Positions 9,099 through 17,404 of a stretch of 64,000 nucleotides of DNA are shown here, one piece after another; the first letter of the stretch is position 1, and each line of letters starts with the position of its first letter. The notes under the pieces were generated by a model. That model was not told the DNA's origin, did no database searches, and was given only the letters and a program-made list of their open reading frames with translations. Location: contig CAYOTA010000001.1 in NCBI GenBank assembly GCA_964406795.1, positions 62,001 through 126,000 of the forward strand, written 5' to 3'. Position numbers and translations under genes: made by a program. Source of the stretch: JAGORM01 sp964406795 (GTDB taxonomy: Bacteria > Patescibacteriota > Microgenomatia > Levybacterales > GWA1-39-11).

Positions 9099-9695
9099 TT
9101 AACCATTTCTAATTAAACCAACAAATTTTCCTCTGATCTCAAGAGATTTTGGATAAATATTAGGAAAATCCTTATTCTTTGCCTCTAAGTAGATTGAGGC
9201 ACCATCTTCTCTGAATACCTTCAGGGTCGCACCGTCTTCTGTTATAGCAACTACAACGTCACCATTCTTTGCGACAAGTTGGTGTCTAACCAATACAGTA
9301 TCTCCATCAAGTATACCCATATCCATCATACTATTTCCTTTGACCTTTAGGGCGTAATGTGGATATTTTTGGTCTAATTGAATATCTTTTGGAAGACTGA
9401 CTGTAATAGGACTCTCAATAGGTTCTATGGGATTTCCAGCAGCAATATACCCTAGTAACTGTACAGTTTGATTCTGTGAAATAGGAGAAATGCCTCGGTT
9501 TTTATAATTTTCCCTTTTAAGATAACCTTTTTGAGTAAGTTGCTCTATAAAGTACTGTGCTGTACTAAGATTTTCTGTACCGAGAAAACTTGCGACGTCT
9601 TTTAAGGCCGGAGAGTAACCGTTTTCTTGTAGATATTTGGTTATATAATCTAAAGCCTGTTTTTGTCTCTGAGTTAGCGGTAAAACCCCTTGCAT
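9099..9695 (-). CDS. lexA: LexA-like self-cleaving repressor
   Basis: It has an N-terminal winged-helix (about 1-65, starting LTQRQKQALDYI) and a C-terminal S24 peptidase domain. The cleavage site is Ala86-Gly87 in YIAAGNPI, the nucleophile Ser122 is in GNSMMDMGILDGD, and the general base Lys159 is in ATLKVF. At 198 residues it is a complete LexA. RecA filaments formed during DNA damage should trigger its cleavage. It leads the m6A-m5C operon and faces the 9758-16385 operon across tandem operator repeats, so it probably controls both sides. It may be the island's own repressor rather than the host SOS regulator, so the gene symbol is tentative. Confidence 0.85.
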   Translation of the reverse strand: MQGVLPLTQRQKQALDYITKYLQENGYSPALKDVASFLGTENLSTAQYFIEQLTQKGYLKRENYKNRGISPISQNQTVQLLGYIAAGNPIEPIESPITVSLPKDIQLDQKYPHYALKVKGNSMMDMGILDGDTVLVRHQLVAKNGDVVVAITEDGATLKVFREDGASIYLEAKNKDFPNIYPKSLEIRGKFVGLIRNG

Positions 9696-9700
9696 ATAAT

Positions 9701-9729
9701 ATAACTTTATGATAACTTTATGATAAAGT
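9701..9729. promoter_or_regulatory. Operators between the LexA-like gene and the 9758 operon
   Basis: ATAACTTTATG is repeated in tandem (9701-9711, 9712-9722). The second copy runs into a 7-1-7 palindrome ACTTTATGATAAAGT (9715-9729). On the minus strand TTGACT, 17 bp and TAAAGT overlap the repeats, giving a promoter for the LexA-like gene that its own product could block. Confidence 0.6.
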
Positions 9730-9757
9730 CAAGCTGAAAAAGGAGGTGACGATTATT

Positions 9758-9985
9758 ATGAGAAAAATTATATATGTACTATCCCACGGCAACCAATGGA
9801 AGGTCCAATGCGACCATTGCAAGTCCGAAGTAACTAATACTCAAGCAGAGGCAATAGGCATAGCTAAGCGACACGTAGCGGGTTTGCCAGCTGGTACCCT
9901 TTCACAAATCCTCATACAAGGAGATGGTGGAAGATACCGAACAGAATGGACTTATGGAAATGATCCATTCCCACCCAGAGGATAA
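9758..9985 (+). CDS. DUF2188 domain protein
   Basis: This is a 75-residue protein of the DUF2188 type: a beta-strand start (IIYVLSHGNQWKVQ), TQAEAIGIAKRH in the middle and the diagnostic ending GRYRTEWTYGNDPFPPRG. One CDHC pair could bind metal. No molecular function is established for the family. The ATG at 9758 is chosen over an in-frame GTG at 9746 because AGGAGGTG lies at 9741-9748, a normal distance from the ATG. It is the first gene of a plus-strand operon running to 16385 and divergent from the LexA-like repressor, so it is likely damage-inducible if the operators act as proposed. Confidence 0.8.
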   Translation: MRKIIYVLSHGNQWKVQCDHCKSEVTNTQAEAIGIAKRHVAGLPAGTLSQILIQGDGGRYRTEWTYGNDPFPPRG

Positions 9986-9999
9986 AAAAATTCGAAACC

Positions 10000-11094
10000 A
10001 TGATTTATACAAAAGATGATGAAATATCTGTTGTTAAGAAAAACCTAGAAATATTCGAAAACAGAATTCCTACTAGGCTTTCTGGCCTGCTGCTTCATAA
10101 ACACCTTCGTATCGATCAACATTGGCTTTTTTATTCTTTATGTGATCCACGAATATACCCGTTTCTTTTATCGGCCATAGAAATAATAAAGAGAGTTGAT
10201 AAACCTAAATATTTTCCAAAGGCCATTAAAAAACTAGTGCAGGCTAATAAATCCATTGATCAAAGGGCTGTGGTTGCTGAAATTATTTCAGTTGCCTATT
10301 ACTTCCAAAAGTTCTTAGGCTGTAAGGAAGTACTCGTTGAATGGGAAAGAAAAGTTCCGAATTCAGCAAAGGTCATGGATATAAGCTTACTTGGAAAATC
10401 CAAACCAATTAATATTGAAGTAACAGCAAAAGATGCTGATGCTAATCAAAATCAACACTTAGAACTGAGGTACCGAGTTAAAGTTGCGATTGAGCAGGCT
10501 ATTGAAAATCTTTCTACTCATACTTTTAGTTACAGATTTTCACTGGCGATGAAAGATGTAGACGGCACTACCATTACGGACTTTAACGACACTCATATCA
10601 AAGATTTTGTGGATTTCATTCTGCAAGCCAGAAGACAAGGTGAAGGTGAATATAAGTTTGAAGTTGACGGAAAAATTTTAGCCTCGGTTGTTGTTGCAAA
10701 GTTAAACAAATTAAAGTCAGAATATGCCGCTGACATAGATATGTGGACAGGATTTTTAAACGACGAAAAAAGAATAAGGAATAGAATAGTAGATAAAGCT
10801 CGTGTGCAGTTACCCTCTGATGAACTTAACTTTGTGTTTATTCCAAATCTTGGCGGTTTTGATGAAATAGATTATCAAGAGGCTTTTTTGGGGAAGGAAC
10901 AGTGGCATATAAATAAAAATGGCGACGTTGCAGGCGTTAGCCGTAAACCAGATGGAGCTGTTCAGGTAATTTCAGAAAATCACTTCTCACCAGTCAGTGG
11001 GTTAATTTGGTCAGGATACGATTACACAAAAAAGAAAATTTTGGTTAATCCTTTTGAAAAAGTTTCAGAGGATATTATCGAGTTAATCAAATAG
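10000..11094 (+). CDS. Unknown protein, possible PD-(D/E)XK nuclease, 364 aa
   Basis: I cannot name a family with confidence. A stretch near residues 126-144 (MDISLLGKSKPINIEVTAK) has an Asp, then a strand ending in Glu and Lys, as in PD-(D/E)XK nucleases, although the usual E-X-K is spaced one residue wider here (E140, K144). The N-terminal 100 residues are predicted helical (IISVAYYFQKFLG). It lies 14 bp after the DUF2188 gene and 4 bp before the next gene, so the cluster is co-transcribed. It could be the effector of an undescribed defence operon. A nuclease role is only suggested. Confidence 0.6.
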   Translation: MIYTKDDEISVVKKNLEIFENRIPTRLSGLLLHKHLRIDQHWLFYSLCDPRIYPFLLSAIEIIKRVDKPKYFPKAIKKLVQANKSIDQRAVVAEIISVAYYFQKFLGCKEVLVEWERKVPNSAKVMDISLLGKSKPINIEVTAKDADANQNQHLELRYRVKVAIEQAIENLSTHTFSYRFSLAMKDVDGTTITDFNDTHIKDFVDFILQARRQGEGEYKFEVDGKILASVVVAKLNKLKSEYAADIDMWTGFLNDEKRIRNRIVDKARVQLPSDELNFVFIPNLGGFDEIDYQEAFLGKEQWHINKNGDVAGVSRKPDGAVQVISENHFSPVSGLIWSGYDYTKKKILVNPFEKVSEDIIELIK

Positions 11095-11098
11095 ACAT

Positions 11099-12328
11099 AT
11101 GCATAAATACAGAATATACGCATTAATTCATGGTGAGACTCTTTCAGAAGGGAAAATATTTGAGTGTGAAATTAGAAAGATGGGTTTTGATGAACAAGAC
11201 AAAAGAACTTTCACTCCAATTCAAAGCGTCTTTTCTAAAGGAGAGGATGTCGACTACTACAAAACTTACGTTACTTCTCTCCCGTATGTTGACCCTATCA
11301 AAATAAAATCTGAATATGTCATTGTCTGTGACATTGAGGAGGATAAACCTGGTGACGCACTAGGCGGAGCAATAAAAACAATAGAAAGAATTACTAGATT
11401 TTTGTCCTTAGCTTGTCTTGAAGATGTAAAAAGAAAATTCGGAAGAAACAGAGGAAGTTTTGAACCCTATGTTTATCAGGTAAACAAAATATATTTACTC
11501 GACGATAGTAATGCGGAATCAGAGGTTGACTACAAGCTTGAGAGTGGTCATATGTATTTACCAAATAGACCAGAACAAACAGAATGGAGAGATCCTGGAA
11601 CAGGCCAGTTTCTTGAAGCAATTTATAATTTCCATGATGAAACTTTTGAAAGAGCTCTCAAATATCTTTACAGATCTTCAATTGGGTATTTGGTTTTAGA
11701 TAGCAAAGAAAAAATGGCTTTGGACCATTTCAAGTCAATAGAAATAATTGTTAACTCGTTAGGGAAGAAACGAATTAATAAGAAAAATACAACTTTCAAC
11801 GAAAAACTTGATGATGTGGCATCCAAGATTGGAATAACTCCGAAAGAGAAAAAGCGAATTCAAGATTTTTGGGATGACAGGTCAAAATATGGGGATATCG
11901 CACACCCATCCCTATTTGATGAGGTTGAGAGGTACCCCAACCAATTTCCAGTACCAAGCAATGCTCGTTATTCTGCTGGCGGTTTTGATTCAATCGCTCC
12001 AAGTATCCTTCTAAAATACTACCAGTATGTTAAGGGCGTTTTCATTGTCGATGTCGATGAACCATCTGACCAAGATAGGTCTGGTTCTAGTGAGGGTTGT
12101 TTTAGTCGTGTTTATGAAATTTCTCTTTGGGGATCTACTCATCGCAATCACCTGGTTTATCATACTTCAGAAAAAGATAAACACAAATTAGTGCAAAATT
12201 TAAAGATGGCCTTCGCTAAGGAATTTAACGTCACTGAGGATTCCATTGTCGAAGTGGAAATTCTTCCAAGCAAGACAAGGTTATTTCGAGAAAGGAGTAT
12301 CAGATTAAGAGTATGTACGACAATATAA
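11099..12328 (+). CDS. Unknown protein with HEPN-like helical segment, 409 aa
   Basis: No known family is recognised outright. The middle (about residues 190-290) is helical and ends in FWDDRSKYGDIAHP, which resembles the R...H region of Apea/HEPN-like domains, but the Arg261-His269 spacing (seven residues) exceeds the usual four to six, so RNase activity is doubtful. The N-terminus is predicted mostly beta. It starts 4 bp after the previous gene and overlaps the next by 16 bp, so translation is coupled. The pairing with a clear HEPN protein suggests a two-subunit sensor-effector arrangement. This is inference from context. Confidence 0.6.
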   Translation: MHKYRIYALIHGETLSEGKIFECEIRKMGFDEQDKRTFTPIQSVFSKGEDVDYYKTYVTSLPYVDPIKIKSEYVIVCDIEEDKPGDALGGAIKTIERITRFLSLACLEDVKRKFGRNRGSFEPYVYQVNKIYLLDDSNAESEVDYKLESGHMYLPNRPEQTEWRDPGTGQFLEAIYNFHDETFERALKYLYRSSIGYLVLDSKEKMALDHFKSIEIIVNSLGKKRINKKNTTFNEKLDDVASKIGITPKEKKRIQDFWDDRSKYGDIAHPSLFDEVERYPNQFPVPSNARYSAGGFDSIAPSILLKYYQYVKGVFIVDVDEPSDQDRSGSSEGCFSRVYEISLWGSTHRNHLVYHTSEKDKHKLVQNLKMAFAKEFNVTEDSIVEVEILPSKTRLFRERSIRLRVCTTI

Positions 12329-13857
12329 AAATTGCTTTTGAAAGCCTAATTAAACATCCAGAATTCCAAGTGCTTGTAAGAGAGTATCGATTTAGGTTTG
12401 GTATCCCAGAATTAGGGTTTACTAATTCGTCATCAGAGCAGTATAAAAATTGGGTCAAAGAGGGACTACGGAAATCTGACTATCTAAAAGATCAATTTTT
12501 ATTCATAGCTAAAAGATGTAAAAATCTTATCCCTGATAGGGATCCTATTCCAAACGTTTTACTCGCTTATTACTTTCTTTATGGCAAAATCCCAAGTGAA
12601 GCATCTGATCAAAATGAGTACGCTTTTTCCGTTAATCCAAGTGGAATACTAGGTAGTTTTGATATAACTTTTACCGTTCCTTTAATTTTTGATTTGGAAG
12701 AGTTTCTTTCTCAAGTAGAGAAACATACTGATGCAATCAAGCAAACATCTGAAAATTCAAAGATGGCAATTTCTCTTTTGACTTCAAGTCCAACAACCGC
12801 CTTTGATTCTAAACATGACCTTTTAGCTACAACGCCCGGAAATGGATCAGATCTTATAGACAGAGTTCACAGAGATATCATTTATTTGACTGAGTTTGGT
12901 CGAATCGTTTTGAGAGGACACCTTCAAAATATGAAGGAAGAAGATTTTATAATCAATAACTATGACGATAAGAATAAACCCATTTTTGCACCTATTCAAC
13001 AGATGGGTATGTTTCTCCTAAATCGTGGTCTATTTCCTATAGTTGAAGAGTATTGGAGACATATCGATGATGAGATTCAAGATTTTAATAAACAGACAGG
13101 AAAAAGAGTTAATCGAGGAATTCCGCTTGCAAATATTGGCGTTTCACAAATTTCTCAAGGGAAAGTAATTGAGGGATTATTTAATATCTACAGAGGCCAT
13201 GAAGACGATAGAGAATGTCTTCAACATTTATCTGGAATCACAATTGATCCTGAGAAAGATATGGCTAAAAGCACTCTTTTTACTCAGTTTGAAGAACGAC
13301 AAATTGGCAACCTTTTTAGAGTTATTGTTACTAAGTTTAGTTCAGTTTTTCCTACACCCATTTCAAAAGATGATCTTTCTAAATTTGTACTAGGTTTAAA
13401 TTCTGATAAAAAACTTCTTTTTTACATGACACTTTATCGATTCTCCTTTGGTTGGTCATTAAATAATCAATTAACAACAATTATTTCGAGAAGCGAAATT
13501 CTCAGATCTTTAGCGGAATTGGCTTTATGGTTTGAAGATGAATTAAAAAGAAAAGATCACACCCTTGCGGGGAAAACTTTGATTCAAATACTAGATCAAA
13601 AGGTAGGTCAATTAAATCCAACGAGTGGTCAATACACTAATGCTTCATCTCTAACTGAGCTTTCTACAAAAATTACTAGCGCACTAACAGTATCTTCAAC
13701 ATTGGACTTAACAAACGCGCGCGTAACTGGATGTTTAAGAAACTTTGCGGGTCATAATTTAGAAGTTCAAGATCATGTCTTTTTTCAAAGTTGTGATGAG
13801 GTTTTTGCTCGAATACTCTCATTCATTATTTACTCAAAGAGTCAGGGGTGGATATGA
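12313..13857 (+). CDS. HEPN-motif protein, probable RNase effector, 514 aa
   Basis: The last 100 residues are helical and contain CLRNFAGHNLE, an exact R-N-x-x-x-H HEPN signature (Arg476, Asn477, His481). HEPN domains with this motif are metal-independent RNases found in toxins and in abortive-infection and CRISPR effectors. The first 400 residues match nothing I know; parts around 220-260 (MGMFLLNRGLFPIVEEYW) look like helical repeats. It overlaps the upstream gene by 16 bp and is followed 3 bp later by a zinc-ribbon protein. The layout suggests that the N-terminal part senses something and the HEPN domain cuts RNA. Confidence 0.7.
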   Translation: MYDNIKIAFESLIKHPEFQVLVREYRFRFGIPELGFTNSSSEQYKNWVKEGLRKSDYLKDQFLFIAKRCKNLIPDRDPIPNVLLAYYFLYGKIPSEASDQNEYAFSVNPSGILGSFDITFTVPLIFDLEEFLSQVEKHTDAIKQTSENSKMAISLLTSSPTTAFDSKHDLLATTPGNGSDLIDRVHRDIIYLTEFGRIVLRGHLQNMKEEDFIINNYDDKNKPIFAPIQQMGMFLLNRGLFPIVEEYWRHIDDEIQDFNKQTGKRVNRGIPLANIGVSQISQGKVIEGLFNIYRGHEDDRECLQHLSGITIDPEKDMAKSTLFTQFEERQIGNLFRVIVTKFSSVFPTPISKDDLSKFVLGLNSDKKLLFYMTLYRFSFGWSLNNQLTTIISRSEILRSLAELALWFEDELKRKDHTLAGKTLIQILDQKVGQLNPTSGQYTNASSLTELSTKITSALTVSSTLDLTNARVTGCLRNFAGHNLEVQDHVFFQSCDEVFARILSFIIYSKSQGWI

Positions 13858-13860
13858 AAT

Positions 13861-15531
13861 ATGCAATACTTACAAACTGAACAAAGCTATATAGACCGCT
13901 ACGACCTTCATACGATTGAAGAATGCCTCGATACGGTAAAAATGTTTCAGGATATTTATCAAAAAAGTCTAACTAGTGAAGAAATAAAAGATATTTCCCA
14001 AGAAGATAAACTGCACGATGTTAATCTCATGCTTCACCGCACTCTTTTGGTTATAAAAGGCAAAAGGTATGAGAAGAAACAAGAAACAATCCAGAGGTGG
14101 ATGGAAGAAGATAAGTTAAAACAGGATAAACAAGATTACACCCCAACTCCCGAAGATATTGTCTGTCCTCTGTGTAATGCTTCGATGCATTTCAATATCA
14201 CAAAACATCTTGACTCTACCTACGACGATTCAATAACGAGGATGATGTTTCTTTTTAAGTGCAGTAAATGCGAGAAACAACAGTGGGTATATGACGATGG
14301 TGAGATTCGCGCATCAAAGCCAGATCTTTGTCCTAAATGCAAAGAAGAAATAGATATAAAAGCTACTCGAAAAGGCAAAGTCATCACTTGGAAACATAAA
14401 TGCAAAGCCTGTGGTTATACAAAAACTGAAATTGAGGATTTTGCTAAACATGATGAGGAGCATAAGAAATGGGAGGAAGAGCAAAAGAAAAAAGAAGAGG
14501 AAGACAAAAAACTTTTAGAAAAATATCGAGAAGAATTTTGTTTGTCTGAAAAAGATGGCATAGAACACGTTGAAACACTTGAGGCGCTAGAGGTAGGACA
14601 TGAGGTGTATGAAGAGGAAAAACAGAAATATGATGATAAGGCGTATCAAGTAGCAGTAAATCTAAAAAGACTCAACGTTCTTGAACTTGAAAAGCTACTT
14701 TCGGAAAAATTACAAAAGGAAACCTATGTTAAATTTACCCTTGAAAAACCAGATATGGGAAGATTCGTTACGATTCCCTTTAGTGTTTTAGATGCTAATT
14801 CAACCCGAAACCCTAATATAAGTGAAGCTACTCTAAAAAAACTCATAAAAGATACTTTAGAGGATACCAACTGGAGACTTATGAGTGACGGAATACACTA
14901 TCGTCTTGGTTATCTCTCCGGAACCGTAAAAGCGTATGAGCAAGAAGAAGATTTGCTTGAATTATCTGGAGCGAAAAAAGAAGTAAAATCCTCTACCTCT
15001 AAAATTGATCCAGAGAAACGAGCAAAATATATGAGCCATAACCTGGTGCAACTTGCAAAAATGTCTGGCGAATTCGACGGTATTGAGGCAACGCGAAAAA
15101 GGAGACTGGAGAAAGAACCTGAGGGCTTTTTCCTTAATGATGGTAAGGGGCCTTATACCTGTGGACTTTGCGGCGAATTGGCATATGGAAATGATATCTG
15201 GTGGAATTTAGATGGAATAAGGTGTAGAAACTGTTGGAAGAATATCAAGGAAGGAGTTATTCCTCCCTTAAAACATAGGTATGACAAAGATAAAATGTAC
15301 TTTCAGGATTGGCAGATACAATCTGACTTTGGAGTACACCCTGCAACACGTACCAAATTAAAAAGAGAAGGACTACTAAAAGGCAGAGATTTAAAAAATG
15401 ACAAGGGTCAGGTTTATTACACTGTTTATTTAGTTTCAGAAAACCAAGAGTTTCTTAAAAAATATCCCAAGAAGAAATCTGATATAAAGATGACGATCGC
15501 TGGATCTGGCGGAAAAGAAGTACAACTCTAA
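13861..15531 (+). CDS. Zinc-ribbon and coiled-coil protein, 556 aa
   Basis: At least three Cys4-type metal sites are visible: CPLC with CSKC (about residues 101-138), CPKC with CKAC (about 158-182) and CGLC with CRNC (about 433-459). Between the second and third lies a strongly charged coiled coil (KKWEEEQKKKEEEDKKLLEK) and an unknown domain that ends near YLSGTVKAYEQEEDLLEL. The C-terminal 60 residues contain a possible winged-helix (DWQIQSDFGVHPATRTKL). It is likely a nucleic-acid binding or scaffold protein. It sits 3 bp after the HEPN gene and 11 bp before the DUF5677-like gene in the same operon. I know no described system with it. Confidence 0.65.
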   Translation: MQYLQTEQSYIDRYDLHTIEECLDTVKMFQDIYQKSLTSEEIKDISQEDKLHDVNLMLHRTLLVIKGKRYEKKQETIQRWMEEDKLKQDKQDYTPTPEDIVCPLCNASMHFNITKHLDSTYDDSITRMMFLFKCSKCEKQQWVYDDGEIRASKPDLCPKCKEEIDIKATRKGKVITWKHKCKACGYTKTEIEDFAKHDEEHKKWEEEQKKKEEEDKKLLEKYREEFCLSEKDGIEHVETLEALEVGHEVYEEEKQKYDDKAYQVAVNLKRLNVLELEKLLSEKLQKETYVKFTLEKPDMGRFVTIPFSVLDANSTRNPNISEATLKKLIKDTLEDTNWRLMSDGIHYRLGYLSGTVKAYEQEEDLLELSGAKKEVKSSTSKIDPEKRAKYMSHNLVQLAKMSGEFDGIEATRKRRLEKEPEGFFLNDGKGPYTCGLCGELAYGNDIWWNLDGIRCRNCWKNIKEGVIPPLKHRYDKDKMYFQDWQIQSDFGVHPATRTKLKREGLLKGRDLKNDKGQVYYTVYLVSENQEFLKKYPKKKSDIKMTIAGSGGKEVQL

Positions 15532-15542
15532 AAAAACAGACT

Positions 15543-16385
15543 ATGGCATTTGAATTTAATGATCAACAGAAAAAAATAATAGCTGAATACCGTGAATTAA
15601 TAACTTACGGATACAAAATGCTGAGCTCAGTTTCGTTAGATCTAAAAAAAATTAGAGTAAGGAAAAGGGTTCTATATTTCATGATGGGAGCGATGCAAAG
15701 CTATGCGGAAAGCATTTTGAAGCTTATGAGCTCAGAACCTGCCTATGAAAAACCTGATGAATCACTACTTAGATCTCAATTAGAAATATGGCTAAACCTC
15801 AGGTTCATCTATTCGAGTAGGTCTGAGGACAAAGCTAGATTATTTATGTCAGATTTGGTGATGGAATCAGTCACATTTGCGAAGAAACATAAAGCCTTAT
15901 GGGAGAAATACCCTGCCTGGAATTTAGAATTTGGAAAGATTAAGAAGTCCGATGATTGGGACAAGTTCATTTCTGACAATACAGATCTTCTAAAGAAGTA
16001 CCGCAAAGAACATAAAGACAAACAAGTTATGAAATTGCCCAGTTTATACGACAGAACTATAGCAATAGATAAACACCTCAAAAAACTTGGAACATTGACT
16101 GAGAACACGAGTGCTGAGAAATACTATACTCTTTTCTATCCTTACTTCTCGCAGTCCACTCACGCGAATATGTCTGGTTTGCAACGATATATGAGAGGGA
16201 CTGCTGCCTCCCCAGAACCGTTCATAGACATAGATTCGAAACCAGAAGATGCTGAAAGAGTGTTGGTGATAAGCTATATGGCCTATTTCGATGTCCTCCA
16301 CTTTTTCCTACAAGTGTTTGGCGTATACGACGCAGCTGAATATAAGCGATTCAAGCAGTATTCCAAGGGAATGATGAAGAAATAA
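15543..16385 (+). CDS. DUF5677-like helical protein, 280 aa
   Basis: This is an all-helical soluble protein with SLLRSQLEIWLNLRFIY near residue 80 and FSQSTHANMSGL near residue 205, the arrangement seen in DUF5677-type proteins. These are frequent in defence neighbourhoods, some related to HEPN folds, and their biochemistry is not settled. It is the last gene of the plus-strand operon starting at 9758. Its stop codon lies inside the first bases of the end repeat at 16382, so it marks the edge of the island. Family assignment is by pattern only. Confidence 0.55.
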   Translation: MAFEFNDQQKKIIAEYRELITYGYKMLSSVSLDLKKIRVRKRVLYFMMGAMQSYAESILKLMSSEPAYEKPDESLLRSQLEIWLNLRFIYSSRSEDKARLFMSDLVMESVTFAKKHKALWEKYPAWNLEFGKIKKSDDWDKFISDNTDLLKKYRKEHKDKQVMKLPSLYDRTIAIDKHLKKLGTLTENTSAEKYYTLFYPYFSQSTHANMSGLQRYMRGTAASPEPFIDIDSKPEDAERVLVISYMAYFDVLHFFLQVFGVYDAAEYKRFKQYSKGMMKK

Positions 16386-16470
16386 ATATATCAAACTACA
16401 TCATTAGTTTTGAGACAATAGCCTCATGCGGTGTCTCATTTGTCTCATTTAGCCTCAAGCACGAGACAGT
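16382..16470. repeat. Candidate attachment site at the right end of island 1
   Basis: ATAAATATATCAAA-TACATCAT, a TGAGACA and GTGTCTCATTTGTCTCATTT (16431-16450) match, in order and spacing, the sequence at 60947-61018 just upstream of a serine recombinase (22 of 23 and 19 of 20 bases in the two main blocks). TGTCTCATTT is a tandem direct repeat. Defence genes end here and chromosomal-type genes start, as expected of an attachment site. Confidence 0.55.
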
Positions 16471-16544
16471 TGCTCCTGGGTGTTATAAGGAGGTAGAATG
16501 TGAGTTATAGGGCCTATCTGGTTCCAGACCCGTATGGCTCACCC

Positions 16545-16557
16545 TTCGACAAGCTCA
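16545..16557. repeat. Left inverted repeat of the GIY-YIG unit
   Basis: TTCGACAAGCTCA lies 23 bp before the GIY-YIG start codon. Its exact inverse complement occurs at 16886-16898 just after the stop codon. Confidence 0.75.
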
Positions 16558-16580
16558 GGGTTTTACACCATAATAAGTGT

Positions 16581-16880
16581 ATGCTATGGTTTGTTTACAT
16601 TCTTTTTTGCGATAAGAAAACATACTACATAGGCATCACTCATAACGTTGAACAAAGATTAAAATCCCATAACTCAAAACAGAACATTGCCACTAAAGAG
16701 TTTTCTTATCTTGAACTAGTCTTTACAGAGGAGCACCCAACAAGAAGGGATGCTGAAAAACGCGAGAAACAAATTAAAGGGTGGACTGTTGCAAAAAAGA
16801 GAGCTCTCATTGGGGGTAACCTAGAGTTGTTAAAACAGTTGAGTATATTCCGGAGCGTGTCAAAGGATAATTCAGGATAA
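16581..16880 (+). CDS. GIY-YIG endonuclease domain protein
   Basis: This single-domain nuclease of 99 residues starts FVYILFCDKKTYYIGIT, where the YI and YIG strands give the family its name. The Arg of EQRLKSHN and Glu near EKREKQIKGW complete the active site. Relatives of this size are the YhbQ/UPF0213 type. The ATG at 16581 is chosen because the domain begins there; the upstream in-frame extension would translate the flanking repeat. The gene is bounded by perfect 13-bp inverted repeats 310-350 bp apart, an arrangement that suggests it moves or is copied as a unit. Confidence 0.85.
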   Translation: MLWFVYILFCDKKTYYIGITHNVEQRLKSHNSKQNIATKEFSYLELVFTEEHPTRRDAEKREKQIKGWTVAKKRALIGGNLELLKQLSIFRSVSKDNSG

Positions 16881-16885
16881 AATGG

Positions 16886-16898
16886 TGAGCTTGTCGAA
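16886..16898. repeat. Right inverted repeat of the GIY-YIG unit
   Basis: TGAGCTTGTCGAA is the exact inverse complement of 16545-16557 and follows the GIY-YIG stop codon by 5 bp. Confidence 0.75.
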
Positions 16899-16924
16899 TC
16901 CATTCCCGTGGGGTCACAAATTAA

Positions 16925-17395
16925 CTATTTGGGTTTTGCGTGAAGTAATTGCAGCACGGCCCTAAACACGGGATAATTCCCTTTTTCTGGAATATCAAAA
17001 CCTGGAATAGGAAAAGTTCCAACTATCTGTTCCTTTGGTACAAACCTTGTCTCCTCTCGTTTACTGAAGTATTTTGTACCAGCTAAGTCATTGTTATGTA
17101 GAGGTATAAATACAACAATGGCCGGAGTAGTTTTAGGATCTGTCAAATCGACTTCTAAATATGGTGAGTTTTTTATTGCAGAAAATTTTGCCAACCCAAT
17201 TGCAGTACTAAAGATTCTGCTTTCTTTCAATTGGCTTAAAAAAACAAATGGGTCGTTTATGTGATCTAGGTTCACATGAACTGAGCATGGACTTCTTAGT
17301 CCACTCTCTTCTATACTTTTTGCTTTGTAAAGATTTGTCCCATGGATATCTACACCATTTTCAAGATACCGAGTATTTCTGCCTGCTTCCTTCAT
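16925..17395 (-). CDS. Unknown protein with ADP-ribosyltransferase-like HGT motif
   Basis: The 156-residue product contains DIHGTNLYKAKSIEESGL (about residues 16-33). This looks like the HGT...I..GL start of the KptA/ADP-ribosyltransferase fold, in which the His and Gly hold NAD. Later strands include LEVDLTD and AIVVFIP, and FVPKEQIVG could be the last strand. The full catalytic set cannot be confirmed. It lies 9 bp after an alpha/beta hydrolase on the same strand, so the two are probably one operon in the chromosomal core. An NAD-dependent transferase or a binding-only role are both possible. Confidence 0.5.
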   Translation of the reverse strand: MKEAGRNTRYLENGVDIHGTNLYKAKSIEESGLRSPCSVHVNLDHINDPFVFLSQLKESRIFSTAIGLAKFSAIKNSPYLEVDLTDPKTTPAIVVFIPLHNNDLAGTKYFSKREETRFVPKEQIVGTFPIPGFDIPEKGNYPVFRAVLQLLHAKPK

Positions 17396-17404
17396 GACTG
17401 AGAA

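Noticed and set aside
11860..11910. Catalytic HEPN motif in the 409-residue protein
   Set aside because: The Arg-to-His spacing is seven residues instead of four to six, so it is reported only as HEPN-like.
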